64,000 nt of DNA, taken from assembly GCF_900105415.1 (NCBI RefSeq), contig NZ_FNSM01000001.1, forward strand, positions 4,942,501-5,006,500. The letters are read 5' to 3'. Source of the stretch: Streptomyces sp. TLI_105 (GTDB lineage: Bacteria > Actinomycetota > Actinomycetes > Streptomycetales > Streptomycetaceae). Both the position numbers and the translations under genes were made by a program. Under the pieces are notes generated by a model. It was not told the DNA's origin and did no database searches. It saw nothing but the letters and a program-made list of their open reading frames with translations. Position 1 is the first letter of the stretch; each line of letters starts with the position of its first letter. Shown here one piece after another: positions 9,202 to 19,362 of this stretch.

Positions 9202-9214
9202 GTAGGTTTGAGGG

Positions 9215-10177
9215 GTGACTTCTGAGAGCCCCGGCCGCATCGTCCTGCTCACCGCCAGCCACCGTGTGGCGCCCGGACTGCTGTCCTGGCCCGCCTGGCA
9301 GGCGCTGCACGGGGCCGACCGGGTGCTCTGCCCCGACGAGGACCACCCCCAGCTGCCGTACCTGCGGGAGGCCGGCGTCGCCGTCGAGCACGTCCGGCCC
9401 ACCGCCGAGGAGCTCGTCGAGGCCTGCGCCGGCGGCCGTACGGTCCTGCTGCTGCCCTCCGGCGAGGGGGACAGGGCGCTGACCGACGGCCTCGCCCGGC
9501 TCGCCGGCTCCGGCCGCGTGTCCATGCCCGACCTGGAGCTGCTGCCCGGCTCGTACGACCTGCCCGGCGCCCGCCTCCTCGACCTCGTGCAGATCATGGA
9601 CCGCATCCGCCGCGAGTGCCCCTGGACCTCGGGCCAGACCCACCGGGGGCTCGCCAAGTACGCCATCGAGGAGGCGTACGAGCTCGTCGAGGCGATCGAG
9701 GAGGGCGACCGGCGGGAGCTGCGCGAGGAGCTCGGGGACGTGCTCCTCCAGGTCGTCTTCCACGCGCGGATCGCCGAGGAGGACGCGGAGGAGCCGTTCT
9801 CCGTGGACGACGTCGCCGGGACGCTCGTCGAGAAGCTGATCCACCGGCACCCGCACGTCTTCGGGGACGCCACCGCCGAGACCCCCGAGGACGTCCACGC
9901 GCACTGGCTGCGCACCAAGGCCGTCGAGAAGCAGCGGGAGTCCGTCACCGACGGGGTGCCGCTCGGGCAGCCGGGGCTCGCGCTCGCCGCGAAGCTCGCG
10001 GGCCGGGTCCGCACGGCGGGCCTCGACGTCGGGCTCCCGGCGGGCGAGGGCGTCGGCTACGAACTGCTCGCCCTCGCCGCCCGCGCCGACGCGGCCGGCG
10101 TGGACCCGGAGGCGGCCCTGCGGGCGGCGGCCCGCACGTACCGCGACACGATCCGCGCGGCGGAGGGCCTCGTGTGA
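9215..10177 (+). CDS. mazG: nucleoside triphosphate pyrophosphohydrolase MazG
   Basis: A 320-residue all-alpha NTP pyrophosphatase that converts (d)NTPs to NMPs and clears damaged nucleotides. The MazG core spans about residues 120-230, with the Mg-binding IEEAYELVEAIEEGD and EELGDVLLQVVFHARIAEED motifs. Residues 1-110 form the actinobacterial extension, and a second degenerate helical segment lies at the C-terminus. A TAGGTT -10 (9203-9208) ends six bases before the GTG, so it may also be transcribed leaderless on its own. Its stop codon overlaps the next start (GTGA). Confidence 0.9.
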   Translation: MTSESPGRIVLLTASHRVAPGLLSWPAWQALHGADRVLCPDEDHPQLPYLREAGVAVEHVRPTAEELVEACAGGRTVLLLPSGEGDRALTDGLARLAGSGRVSMPDLELLPGSYDLPGARLLDLVQIMDRIRRECPWTSGQTHRGLAKYAIEEAYELVEAIEEGDRRELREELGDVLLQVVFHARIAEEDAEEPFSVDDVAGTLVEKLIHRHPHVFGDATAETPEDVHAHWLRTKAVEKQRESVTDGVPLGQPGLALAAKLAGRVRTAGLDVGLPAGEGVGYELLALAARADAAGVDPEAALRAAARTYRDTIRAAEGLV

Positions 10178-10443
10178 GCGGGACGCCGGGCTCGGGTGAG
10201 CCGGACACGAGTGACACCGGCCCGCGGAAGCCGCGCCACGACGACCCGACGCGGCCTCGGAAGCCGTCGGCCGCCGATGTGCCCGGGGTGACGGCTCTGG
10301 CCGTCGTCTTCTTCGGTTGGGAGGCGGCCGGTTCGTCCGCCCCGGACTGGTTGCGGATCGTCTTCGCGCTGTGCGCGCTGGTAGGCCTCGTGGACCTGGT
10401 CCGGTGGGCCGTGTGGCGTGTGCGGACGCGCGCCCGGCGCTGA
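10174..10443 (+). CDS. small membrane protein coupled to mazG
   Basis: An 89-residue protein that I do not recognise. The first 40 residues are hydrophilic and rich in Pro, Asp and Arg. Two short hydrophobic segments follow (VTALAVVFFGWEAA and LRIVFALCALVGLVDLV), and the tail is basic (RVRTRARR). The start GTG overlaps the mazG stop by four bases. Its length, coding bias and coupling argue that it is real; no function can be given. Confidence 0.6.
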   Translation: MSGTPGSGEPDTSDTGPRKPRHDDPTRPRKPSAADVPGVTALAVVFFGWEAAGSSAPDWLRIVFALCALVGLVDLVRWAVWRVRTRARR

Positions 10444-10455
10444 CCCCGCCCCCCG

Positions 10456-11667
10456 TCAGGGCTCGCGCGGTGCCCGGGCCTCCGGGTTGTGCCAGAGGGG
10501 GGCCGGGGGGCCCAGGAGGCGTTCGGCCGCCGTGGCCGGGCGGGTGGCGAAGCGGCCCACGGACGGCAGGGTGTCGTGGTGGATCCGCGCCGGCTCCGTG
10601 CCCAGCTCCTCCAGGACCTCGGCGACCTCCGCCACGAAGGCCGGCGGCCCGGCGAGGTACACGTCGTGCGCGGACCAGTGGACGCACGCCCGCAGCGCCT
10701 GGAGCAGCCGCTCGGTCGCCCGGTCCTTGCGCTGCCGGGGCGCGGCCGTGATGTAGGTGACGTTCAGGCCGGGGAGGCGCTCCTTCAGGAGCTCGGCGTC
10801 CTCGCGCGCGTACAGGTACTCCTTGGAGCGGGCCACCACGAACAGCCGGCCCTCCAGCTCCGGCTCGGCCCCGACGGCCTGCGCGAGGAGCGCCCGCACC
10901 GGGGCCCAGCCCGTGCCCCCGCATATGTAGGTGCGCAGTCCGCCCGGCGGCGTCCGCGCGACGAGCCCGCCGCCGGGGGCGCTGAGCCGCAGCACCTCGC
11001 CGGGGCCGGTCTCCTCGACGAGCGCCGTGCTCATCGCGCCGCCCGCGATCCGGCTCACGTGCAGTTCCACCGTGCCGTCCGGGCGGGGCGCGTCCGCGAG
11101 GGAGTAGGTGCGCCAGACGCGCGGGACCCGCGGCGAGCTGACGCTGACGTACTGGCCGGGCAGGTGGGGGAGGGGCCGGCGGGGGCGGAGGGTGAGGACG
11201 GCCAGGTCGTCGCCGTACCGCTCGTGCCGCACGACGTCCGCGTCCCACCAGGCGGGCTCCCCGGCCCCGGCCGCCGCGTCGGCGCCCGCCAGCATCAGAT
11301 CGGCGACGTGTCCGTACGCCTCGGTCCAGGCCTTCTCCGCCTCGGTCGTCCAGGCGGCGCCGGCCGCGTGCGCGAACGCGGCGAGCAGGCTCTGTCCGAC
11401 GGCCGCGTACAGCGCGGGGGAGGCGAGGAACTTGCGGTGGTCGCGGCCCAGCTGCCCGAGGTGGGCCGCGAGCCCGGGGTCCTCCAGACGGGTCACCACA
11501 TGCGTGAGCGCGGCGAAGAGCCGGTCCCGCTGGGGGCGCATGTCCTCGGGGAAGAGCTCGCGCACCCCGGGGTTGTGCCAGAAGAGGTGCGAGTAGAAGA
11601 ACGTGACGGCGTGCTCGGCCCGTCTCTCGACGACCGCGAACGTGCTTCTGAGCAGCTGGGGATCCAC
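10456..11667 (-). CDS. flavohemoprotein-like globin with FAD/NAD reductase domain
   Basis: A 403-residue fusion. The N-terminal globin (residues 1-130) carries FYSHLFWHNPGVRELF and a probable proximal His77 in GRDHRKF. The ferredoxin-reductase domains have RTYSLAD for FAD and ICGGTGWAPVRALL for NAD(P)H. Flavohemoproteins dioxygenate nitric oxide to nitrate or act as diflavin-like reductases. The GTG at 11667 begins at the conserved globin N-terminus. It is divergent from a cytochrome P450 only 87 bases away, so a redox partnership is possible but unproven. Confidence 0.85.
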   Translation of the reverse strand: MDPQLLRSTFAVVERRAEHAVTFFYSHLFWHNPGVRELFPEDMRPQRDRLFAALTHVVTRLEDPGLAAHLGQLGRDHRKFLASPALYAAVGQSLLAAFAHAAGAAWTTEAEKAWTEAYGHVADLMLAGADAAAGAGEPAWWDADVVRHERYGDDLAVLTLRPRRPLPHLPGQYVSVSSPRVPRVWRTYSLADAPRPDGTVELHVSRIAGGAMSTALVEETGPGEVLRLSAPGGGLVARTPPGGLRTYICGGTGWAPVRALLAQAVGAEPELEGRLFVVARSKEYLYAREDAELLKERLPGLNVTYITAAPRQRKDRATERLLQALRACVHWSAHDVYLAGPPAFVAEVAEVLEELGTEPARIHHDTLPSVGRFATRPATAAERLLGPPAPLWHNPEARAPREP

Positions 11668-11754
11668 TGACAGGAATCTAGGGCACGACCTGTACCGGTT
11701 GATCACAGGTTCTCCACAGAACGCGCCTTCCGGAGCGCCCTGTACGGTCGTGCC

Positions 11755-13038
11755 GTGAGTACGCCCCCCGGCCCCGTCCCCGCGCCCGAGCTCTTCACCT
11801 GGGAGTTCGCGAGCGATCCGTACCCCGCCTACGCCTGGCTGCGGGAGCACGCCCCCGTCCACCGGACGACGCTGCCCAGCGGGGTCGAGGCCTGGCTCGT
11901 GACCCGGTACGCGGACGCCCGGCAGGCCCTCGCCGACCAGCGGCTCTCCAAGAACCCCGCGCACCACGACGAGTCCCCGCACGCGAAGGGGAAGACCGGC
12001 ATCCCCGGCGAGCGCAAGGCCGAGCTGATGACGCATCTGCTCAACATCGACCCGCCGGACCACACCCGGCTGCGACGGCTCGTCTCGAAGGCCTTCACCC
12101 CGCGCCGGGTCGCCGAGTTCGCCCCGCGGGTGCAGGAGCTCACGGACCGGCTCATCGACGCCTTCGCCGAGAAGGGGAGCGCCGACCTCATCCACGAGTT
12201 CGCCTTCCCGCTCCCCATCTACGCGATCTGCGACCTGCTCGGCGTGCCGCCGGAGGACCAGGACGACTTCCGGGACTGGGCCGGGATGATGATCCGGCAC
12301 GGCGGGGGCCCGCGCGGCGGGGTCGCCCGGTCGGTGAAGAAGATGCGCGGCTACCTCGCCGAGCTGATCCACCGCAAGCGCGAAGAGCCGGGGGACGATC
12401 TCATTTCGGGGCTCATCAAGGCCTCCGACCACGGCGAGCACCTCACCGAGAACGAGGCCGCCGCCATGGCCTTCATCCTGCTGTTCGCCGGCTTCGAGAC
12501 GACCGTCAACCTCATCGGCAACGGCGTCTACCAGCTGCTGCGCCACCCCGGGCAGCGCGCGCGGCTCCAGGCCTCGCTGGCCGCCGGGGAGACCGGCCTC
12601 CTGGAGACCGGCATCGAGGAACTGCTGCGGTACGACGGGCCCGTGGAGATGGCCACGTGGCGGTACGCGACGCGGGCGCTGACCATCGGCGGGCAGGAGA
12701 TCCCGGCGGGCGACCCGGTGCTCGTGGTGCTCGCCGCCGCCGACCGGGACCCGGAGCGGTTCGACGGGCCGGACACGCTCGACCTCGCCCGGCGCGACAA
12801 CCAGCACCTCGGCTACGGACACGGCATCCACTACTGCCTGGGCGCGCCGCTCGCCCGCCTCGAAGGACAGACGGCGCTCGCGACCCTGCTGACCCGGCTG
12901 CCGGACCTGCGACTTGCCGCCGATCCGGCCGAACTGCGGTGGCGCGGCGGGCTCATCATGCGGGGGTTGCGCACGCTTCCGGTGGAGTTCTCCCCTTCCG
13001 TACCGGTCCTGGCTACTGATGTGCCATCAGAAATGTGA
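11755..13038 (+). CDS. cytochrome P450
   Basis: A soluble bacterial P450 of 427 residues. The I-helix oxygen-activation motif is LLFAGFETTVN, the ExxR motif is EELLR, and the heme loop is GYGHGIHYCLGAPLAR with the thiolate Cys at about residue 361. It resembles CYP105/CYP107-type actinobacterial monooxygenases; the substrate is unknown. A TACGGT -10 (11743-11748) ends six bases before the GTG, consistent with leaderless expression. No ferredoxin gene is adjacent, but a flavohemoprotein is divergently encoded. Confidence 0.9.
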   Translation: MSTPPGPVPAPELFTWEFASDPYPAYAWLREHAPVHRTTLPSGVEAWLVTRYADARQALADQRLSKNPAHHDESPHAKGKTGIPGERKAELMTHLLNIDPPDHTRLRRLVSKAFTPRRVAEFAPRVQELTDRLIDAFAEKGSADLIHEFAFPLPIYAICDLLGVPPEDQDDFRDWAGMMIRHGGGPRGGVARSVKKMRGYLAELIHRKREEPGDDLISGLIKASDHGEHLTENEAAAMAFILLFAGFETTVNLIGNGVYQLLRHPGQRARLQASLAAGETGLLETGIEELLRYDGPVEMATWRYATRALTIGGQEIPAGDPVLVVLAAADRDPERFDGPDTLDLARRDNQHLGYGHGIHYCLGAPLARLEGQTALATLLTRLPDLRLAADPAELRWRGGLIMRGLRTLPVEFSPSVPVLATDVPSEM

Positions 13039-13095
13039 TCTTCGTGTGATCGTGGCGCCATCGACTTGTGACGGGCGTTCGAATGCGGCTACGTT
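13034..13095 (+). promoter_or_regulatory. promoter of the first rpf gene with TGTGATC direct repeats
   Basis: A -35 TTGTGA (13066-13071), an 18-base gap and a -10 TACGTT (13090-13095) form a HrdB-like promoter. Two exact TGTGATC repeats (13034-13040 and 13045-13051) sit 11 bases apart upstream, on one face of the helix, overlapping the end of the P450 gene. They could bind an activator; a Crp-like protein is one guess. Confidence 0.45.
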
Positions 13096-13132
13096 TCCCG
13101 GCAGTCTCAGCCGTCACGCGAAAGGCGCTCTT

Positions 13133-14179
13133 ATGCGTTCCGGGAACGGACGACACCGTCGCCCCCGTCAGGCCCCCGCCATCGTCGTCGCCGCGGGCGT
13201 GACCGGATCCGCCATGGCACTGCCGTTGCTCGCCACCGGATCCGCCTCCGCCGCCGACGCGGCCACCTGGGACCGGGTCGCCGAGTGCGAGTCCGGTGGC
13301 CAGTGGAGTGCCAACTTCGGCAACGGGATGTACGGCGGCCTTCAGTTCACCCAGGACAGCTGGGAGCGCAACGGCGGCCTCGCGTACGCACCCAGCCCCG
13401 ACCTGGCCAGCCGCGCCCAGCAGATCGCGGTGGCCGAGAAGGCGCTCGCCAAGGGCAGCACCCAGTGGGCCACCTGCGCGCCGATCGCCGGCCTGACCAA
13501 CGACGGGGAGCCCACCGGTGTGAACCCCGGCCCGGCCGTCGTCCCGACGGCGCCCACCGGCCCCCTTCCCGAGTCCGACCGCACCGCCGGCACCCCGACG
13601 GCCCCCGCGGGGACCGCCGGGACGACGGACCGGTCCGCCGCGTCCGCGACCCCCTCCGCGCCGGCCACGCCGACCGCGCCGGTGACCTCCGCCACGCCGA
13701 CCGCGCCGGCCACGTCCACCGCGCCCGCCACGCCGACGACTCCGGGTACCCCCGGCGCGTCCGTTACGCCCGGTACGCCGGATTCATCCGGTACGCCGGG
13801 GACTGACGCGCCGTCGGCCACGCCCGGCACCGGCAAGCACCGGGGCGGGGCCGCGCCGGAGGAATCCGGCAAGACGGATGGTTCGCCCGAATCGGGTCGA
13901 CACGCTTCGAATGCGGACAAGGTCGGGGAAAAGGTCGACGCCACGCCCGCGACTGACGAGACGAAGGATTCGGGCGCAACGGACAGTCAGGACACTTCGG
14001 GCGAGTACACCGTGCGACCGGGTGACAGTCTGTCCGGCATTGCGCAGGAGAACGAACTCCCCGGAGGCTGGACCGCCCTCTACGACGCCAACCGCCAGAC
14101 GGTGGGCATCGATCCGAATCTCATCCTGCCTGGTCAGAGCCTTGACCTGACGGTGGGTTCGACGACGACGGCCGGTTAG
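13133..14179 (+). CDS. rpfC: secreted resuscitation-promoting factor with LysM domain
   Basis: A 348-residue secreted muralytic enzyme. A signal peptide (about residues 1-41, ASA cleavage) is followed by the transglycosylase-like Rpf domain WDRVAECESGGQWSANFGNG (residues 46-115, catalytic Glu in CESGG). Then comes a very long Thr/Pro/Ala/Ser linker and a C-terminal LysM (YTVRPGDSLSGIAQE). It cleaves peptidoglycan during spore germination and growth. The symbol rests on gene order (rpfC-rpfA-eno, from memory of S. coelicolor); the enzyme class is certain. The ATG has AAAGG eight bases upstream. It lacks the riboswitch of its neighbour. Confidence 0.85.
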   Translation: MRSGNGRHRRPRQAPAIVVAAGVTGSAMALPLLATGSASAADAATWDRVAECESGGQWSANFGNGMYGGLQFTQDSWERNGGLAYAPSPDLASRAQQIAVAEKALAKGSTQWATCAPIAGLTNDGEPTGVNPGPAVVPTAPTGPLPESDRTAGTPTAPAGTAGTTDRSAASATPSAPATPTAPVTSATPTAPATSTAPATPTTPGTPGASVTPGTPDSSGTPGTDAPSATPGTGKHRGGAAPEESGKTDGSPESGRHASNADKVGEKVDATPATDETKDSGATDSQDTSGEYTVRPGDSLSGIAQENELPGGWTALYDANRQTVGIDPNLILPGQSLDLTVGSTTTAG

Positions 14180-14288
14180 TTCGCGCGCTTATGTCCGGTT
14201 CTGGGCAAGTGAGACATGGGTCTCTTCGTCCCAACTGGCGTGTCGCGTCCGCAAACTTTGCTCCCGTCGCCTCCCACCTGCACAAACA

Positions 14289-14320
14289 CCACCCGCCGGA
14301 GGGTGGACACGGGCGATTTT
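14289..14320 (+). terminator. probable terminator after the first rpf gene
   Basis: A short perfect stem CCACCC/GGGTGG (14289-14306, 6-base loop), followed about ten bases later by ATTTTT. It separates the first rpf transcript from the promoter of the second. Confidence 0.4.
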
Positions 14321-14336
14321 TCCTCAATGAGCCTCT

Positions 14337-14366
14337 TTGAACTTCCGGCGGGTCTGTGGCTACGGT
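14337..14366 (+). promoter_or_regulatory. promoter of the riboswitch-controlled rpf gene
   Basis: TTGAAC (14337-14342), an 18-base gap and TACGGT (14361-14366) fit a vegetative promoter. Transcription would start near 14373, so the whole riboswitch lies in the roughly 240-base leader. A GGTCGAC/GTCGACC stem (14364-14399) just precedes the aptamer. Confidence 0.55.
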
Positions 14367-14402
14367 CGACACCGCTCGCCACCGCGGGCCCCGTCGACCG
14401 AA

Positions 14403-15322
<920 letters not shown>

Positions 15323-15332
15323 GCCCGGCGGC

Positions 15333-16948
<1,616 letters not shown>

Positions 16949-17038
16949 CCTCGCCTGACGCTGTAGTTACGTCCGTCCCCGTACTCGGTCCCGTACCGTG
17001 TGCGGGGACGTACGCGTGAACAGGGGAGGCGACACGAC

Positions 17039-17509
17039 ATGGCCGCGAAGGACCGGGACCGGTTCTCGACCGCGACCCGGATCAGACTGCTCGGCGAGCA
17101 GACCGCCGCCCGTGTCTACCGCTCCCAGACCCGCCGTCAGGCCCGCCGCTCCCGGCTCACCGGCCGCGCGGCCTTCCTCGCCCTCGTGGTCTGCTCCCTC
17201 GTCGTGGCGCTCGCCTACCCGATGCGGAGCTACGTCTCCCAGCAGGGCGAGATCGCCGAACAGGAGCGCAGGGCCGCCGAGGCCGCCCGGCGGGTCGAGG
17301 AGCTGAAGGACGAGAAGGCCCGCCTCCAGGACCCGGCCTACGTCCGCCGCCTCGCCCGCGAGCACCTGCACTACGTGATGCCCGGCGAGACCGGCTTCAC
17401 CGTGAACGACCCCGACGCGGAGCGACGGCCCCGCGCCGACCAGGGCGCGGCCGACCGCCCCTGGTACGACAACCTCTGGGACGGCGTCGACCACGCCGAC
17501 CGTCCCTGA
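17039..17509 (+). CDS. divIC: septum formation initiator DivIC/FtsB-like protein
   Basis: A 156-residue bitopic membrane protein. A basic cytoplasmic region of about 50 residues is followed by one transmembrane helix (AFLALVVCSLVVALAYPM), then a coiled coil (SQQGEIAEQERRAAEAARRV...) and the DivIC signature DPAYVRRLAREHLHYVMPGE. It acts at the division septum in complex with FtsL and FtsQ. The ATG follows GGGGAGG. The position after eno and before DUF501 and ppx is typical of actinobacteria. Confidence 0.9.
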   Translation: MAAKDRDRFSTATRIRLLGEQTAARVYRSQTRRQARRSRLTGRAAFLALVVCSLVVALAYPMRSYVSQQGEIAEQERRAAEAARRVEELKDEKARLQDPAYVRRLAREHLHYVMPGETGFTVNDPDAERRPRADQGAADRPWYDNLWDGVDHADRP

Positions 17510-17541
17510 CCCCTCCTCCGCGACACACGAGCAAGGCAGAC

Positions 17542-18081
17542 ATGGAAACGCCCCCTCCGCAGACCGAACGCACCGAGCCCACCGAGAAGGACATCGCCGC
17601 CTTCGAGCTCCAGCTCGGCCGCCCGCCCCGCGGCCTGCGCGCCATCGCGCACCGCTGCCCGTGCGGCAACCCGGACGTCGTCGAGACCGCGCCCCGGCTC
17701 CCCGACGGCACGCCGTTCCCCACCACGTACTACCTGACCTGCCCCCGGGCGGCCTCGGCCATCGGCACCCTGGAGGCCAACGGGGTCATGAAGGAGATGC
17801 AGGCCCGGCTCGCCACCGACCCGGAACTGGCCGCCGCCTACCGGGCCGCGCACGAGGACTACATCGCGCGCCGTGACGCCATCGAGGTCCTGGAGGGCTT
17901 CCCGAGCGCCGGCGGCATGCCGGACCGGGTCAAGTGCCTGCACGTCCTCGTCGGCCACTCGCTGGCCGCGGGCCCGGGCGTGAACCCGTTCGGCGACGAG
18001 GCGCTCGCGATGCTGCCGGAGTGGTGGGCGAAGGGCCCCTGCGTGAACCCGTGCACCGACGAAGGGAAGTCCTCGGAATGA
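17542..18081 (+). CDS. DUF501 domain-containing protein
   Basis: A 179-residue conserved actinobacterial protein. It begins FELQLGRPPRGLRAIAHRCPCGNPDVVETAPRLPDGTPFPTTYYLTCPRA in sense, with paired Cys residues (CPCG, TCP, VKCLHVLVGHSLA, GPCVNPC) that may bind metal. No biochemical role is established. It always lies between the divIC-like gene and the exopolyphosphatase gene, and its stop codon overlaps the ppx ATG by four bases. The start ATG has AAGG upstream. Confidence 0.85.
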   Translation: METPPPQTERTEPTEKDIAAFELQLGRPPRGLRAIAHRCPCGNPDVVETAPRLPDGTPFPTTYYLTCPRAASAIGTLEANGVMKEMQARLATDPELAAAYRAAHEDYIARRDAIEVLEGFPSAGGMPDRVKCLHVLVGHSLAAGPGVNPFGDEALAMLPEWWAKGPCVNPCTDEGKSSE

Positions 18082-18992
18082 CCCGGGTCGCCGGAATCGA
18101 CTGCGGTACGAACTCCATCCGCCTCCTCGTCGCCGACGTCCACCCGGACACGGGCGAGCTGATCGAGCTGGACCGGCGGATGACGATCGTCCGGCTCGGC
18201 CAGGGCGTCGACAAGACGGGCCGGCTCGCGCCCGAGGCCCTGGAGCGGACCTTCGCGGCCTGCCGCGAGTACGCGGCGGTCATCAAGGAACTGGGCGCCG
18301 AGCGGCTCCGCTTCGTCGCCACCTCCGCCTCCCGTGACGCCGAGAACCGCGCGGACTTCGTGAACGGGGTCGTGGAGATCCTGGGCGTCGAGCCCGAGGT
18401 CATCACCGGCGACCAGGAGGCCGAGTTCTCCTTCACCGGCGCCACCGGCGAGCTGCACGGGGACGACCGGCGCCTCGTCGTGGACATCGGCGGCGGCTCC
18501 ACCGAGTTCGTGGTCGGCAACAAGCACGTCGAGGCCGCCCGCTCCGTCGACATCGGCTGCGTCCGGCTCACCGAGCGGCACGTCCGGCACGACCCGCCGA
18601 CCGCCGAGGAGGTCGCCGCGATCCGCGCCGACGTCCGTACCGCGCTCGACCTGGCCGCCGAGGCCGTGCCGATCGACACGGCGGAGACCCTCGTCGGGCT
18701 CGCCGGCTCCGTCACCACGGTCGCCGCGATCGCCCTCGGACTTCCCGAGTACGACTCCGAGAAGGTCCACCACTCCCGGGTCTCCGCCGCCCAGGTCGCC
18801 GAGGTGACCGAGCGGCTCCTCGCCTCCACCCACGACGAGCGGGCCGCGATCCCCGTCATCCACCCCGGCCGGGTCGACGTGATCATCGCCGGGGCGCTCG
18901 TCCTGCGGGAGATCGTGGAGCGCGTCGGGGCCCGCGAGGTCGTCGTCAGCGAGCACGACATTCTCGATGGGATCGCCCTATCCGTGGCATAG
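18078..18992 (+). CDS. exopolyphosphatase / pppGpp phosphohydrolase (Ppx/GppA)
   Basis: A 304-residue ASKHA-fold phosphatase. Phosphate-1 loop VAGIDCGTNSIRLLVAD is at the N-terminus, the second loop DIGGGSTEFVVG near residue 140, and LAGSVTTVAAIALGL near residue 215. It hydrolyses polyphosphate and possibly pppGpp. At 304 residues it is the short actinobacterial Ppx form without the C-terminal HD domain. The ATG overlaps the DUF501 stop codon (ATGA). Confidence 0.9.
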   Translation: MTRVAGIDCGTNSIRLLVADVHPDTGELIELDRRMTIVRLGQGVDKTGRLAPEALERTFAACREYAAVIKELGAERLRFVATSASRDAENRADFVNGVVEILGVEPEVITGDQEAEFSFTGATGELHGDDRRLVVDIGGGSTEFVVGNKHVEAARSVDIGCVRLTERHVRHDPPTAEEVAAIRADVRTALDLAAEAVPIDTAETLVGLAGSVTTVAAIALGLPEYDSEKVHHSRVSAAQVAEVTERLLASTHDERAAIPVIHPGRVDVIIAGALVLREIVERVGAREVVVSEHDILDGIALSVA

Positions 18993-19037
18993 CGGGCTCC
19001 TATCGAGCCCCCCGGCGACACCCCGTCGGAAAAGGTT

Positions 19038-19053
19038 CGTGAAGTTCTTCACA
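19038..19053. promoter_or_regulatory. Rex-like operator, distal to ndh
   Basis: CGTGAAGTTCTTCACA matches the known Streptomyces Rex consensus TGTGAA-N4-TTCACA at every arm base except the first. It lies 45 bases after ppx and about 310 bases before ndh. Rex senses the NADH/NAD+ ratio and represses respiratory genes. The match is seen directly; use by Rex is inferred. Confidence 0.45.
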
Positions 19054-19057
19054 AGGA

Positions 19058-19121
19058 AAAGGGCCCCGATGGCGCCCGAGGAAGGTCTTTAGGCCCTCCG
19101 AGGGGTGCCCCGGGGCCCTTT
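19058..19121 (+). terminator. long-loop hairpin after ppx
   Basis: AAAGGGCCCC (19058-19067) pairs perfectly with GGGGCCCTTT (19112-19121) across 44 bases that fold further. It probably ends the eno-ppx cluster transcript. The 370-base gap to ndh also holds the Rex-like palindromes. Confidence 0.55.
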
Positions 19122-19206
19122 CGCAGGTCCGGAGGCCGATTCGCTCGATGTTTCCATCGTGTGAAGCGGGGCTCCGGTTCAGCGTTAACGGAGGCTCTCC
19201 AGGCCA

Positions 19207-19233
19207 GTTCACGGGGGGTGAACAACGTTCACC
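19207..19233. promoter_or_regulatory. overlapping GTTCAC/GTGAAC palindromes upstream of ndh
   Basis: Three half-sites, GTTCAC (19207), GTGAAC (19218) and GTTCAC (19227), form two interlocked inverted repeats. The second is GGTGAAC-AAC-GTTCACC. The half-sites match Rex, but the spacer is one base longer than in the consensus. It lies about 130 bases before the ndh start. Confidence 0.4.
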
Positions 19234-19362
19234 AGTGCACCCCGGTTCCTTTGCACCACCATGACGTGGATCACGTGGGCGGCGGAGTGTAGCAGAGGTC
19301 TCCTCAAAGCTTGTGAAGGGGCGCACGAGCACCCCCCTCGGGAGGGGTGGATACTCGATGCC

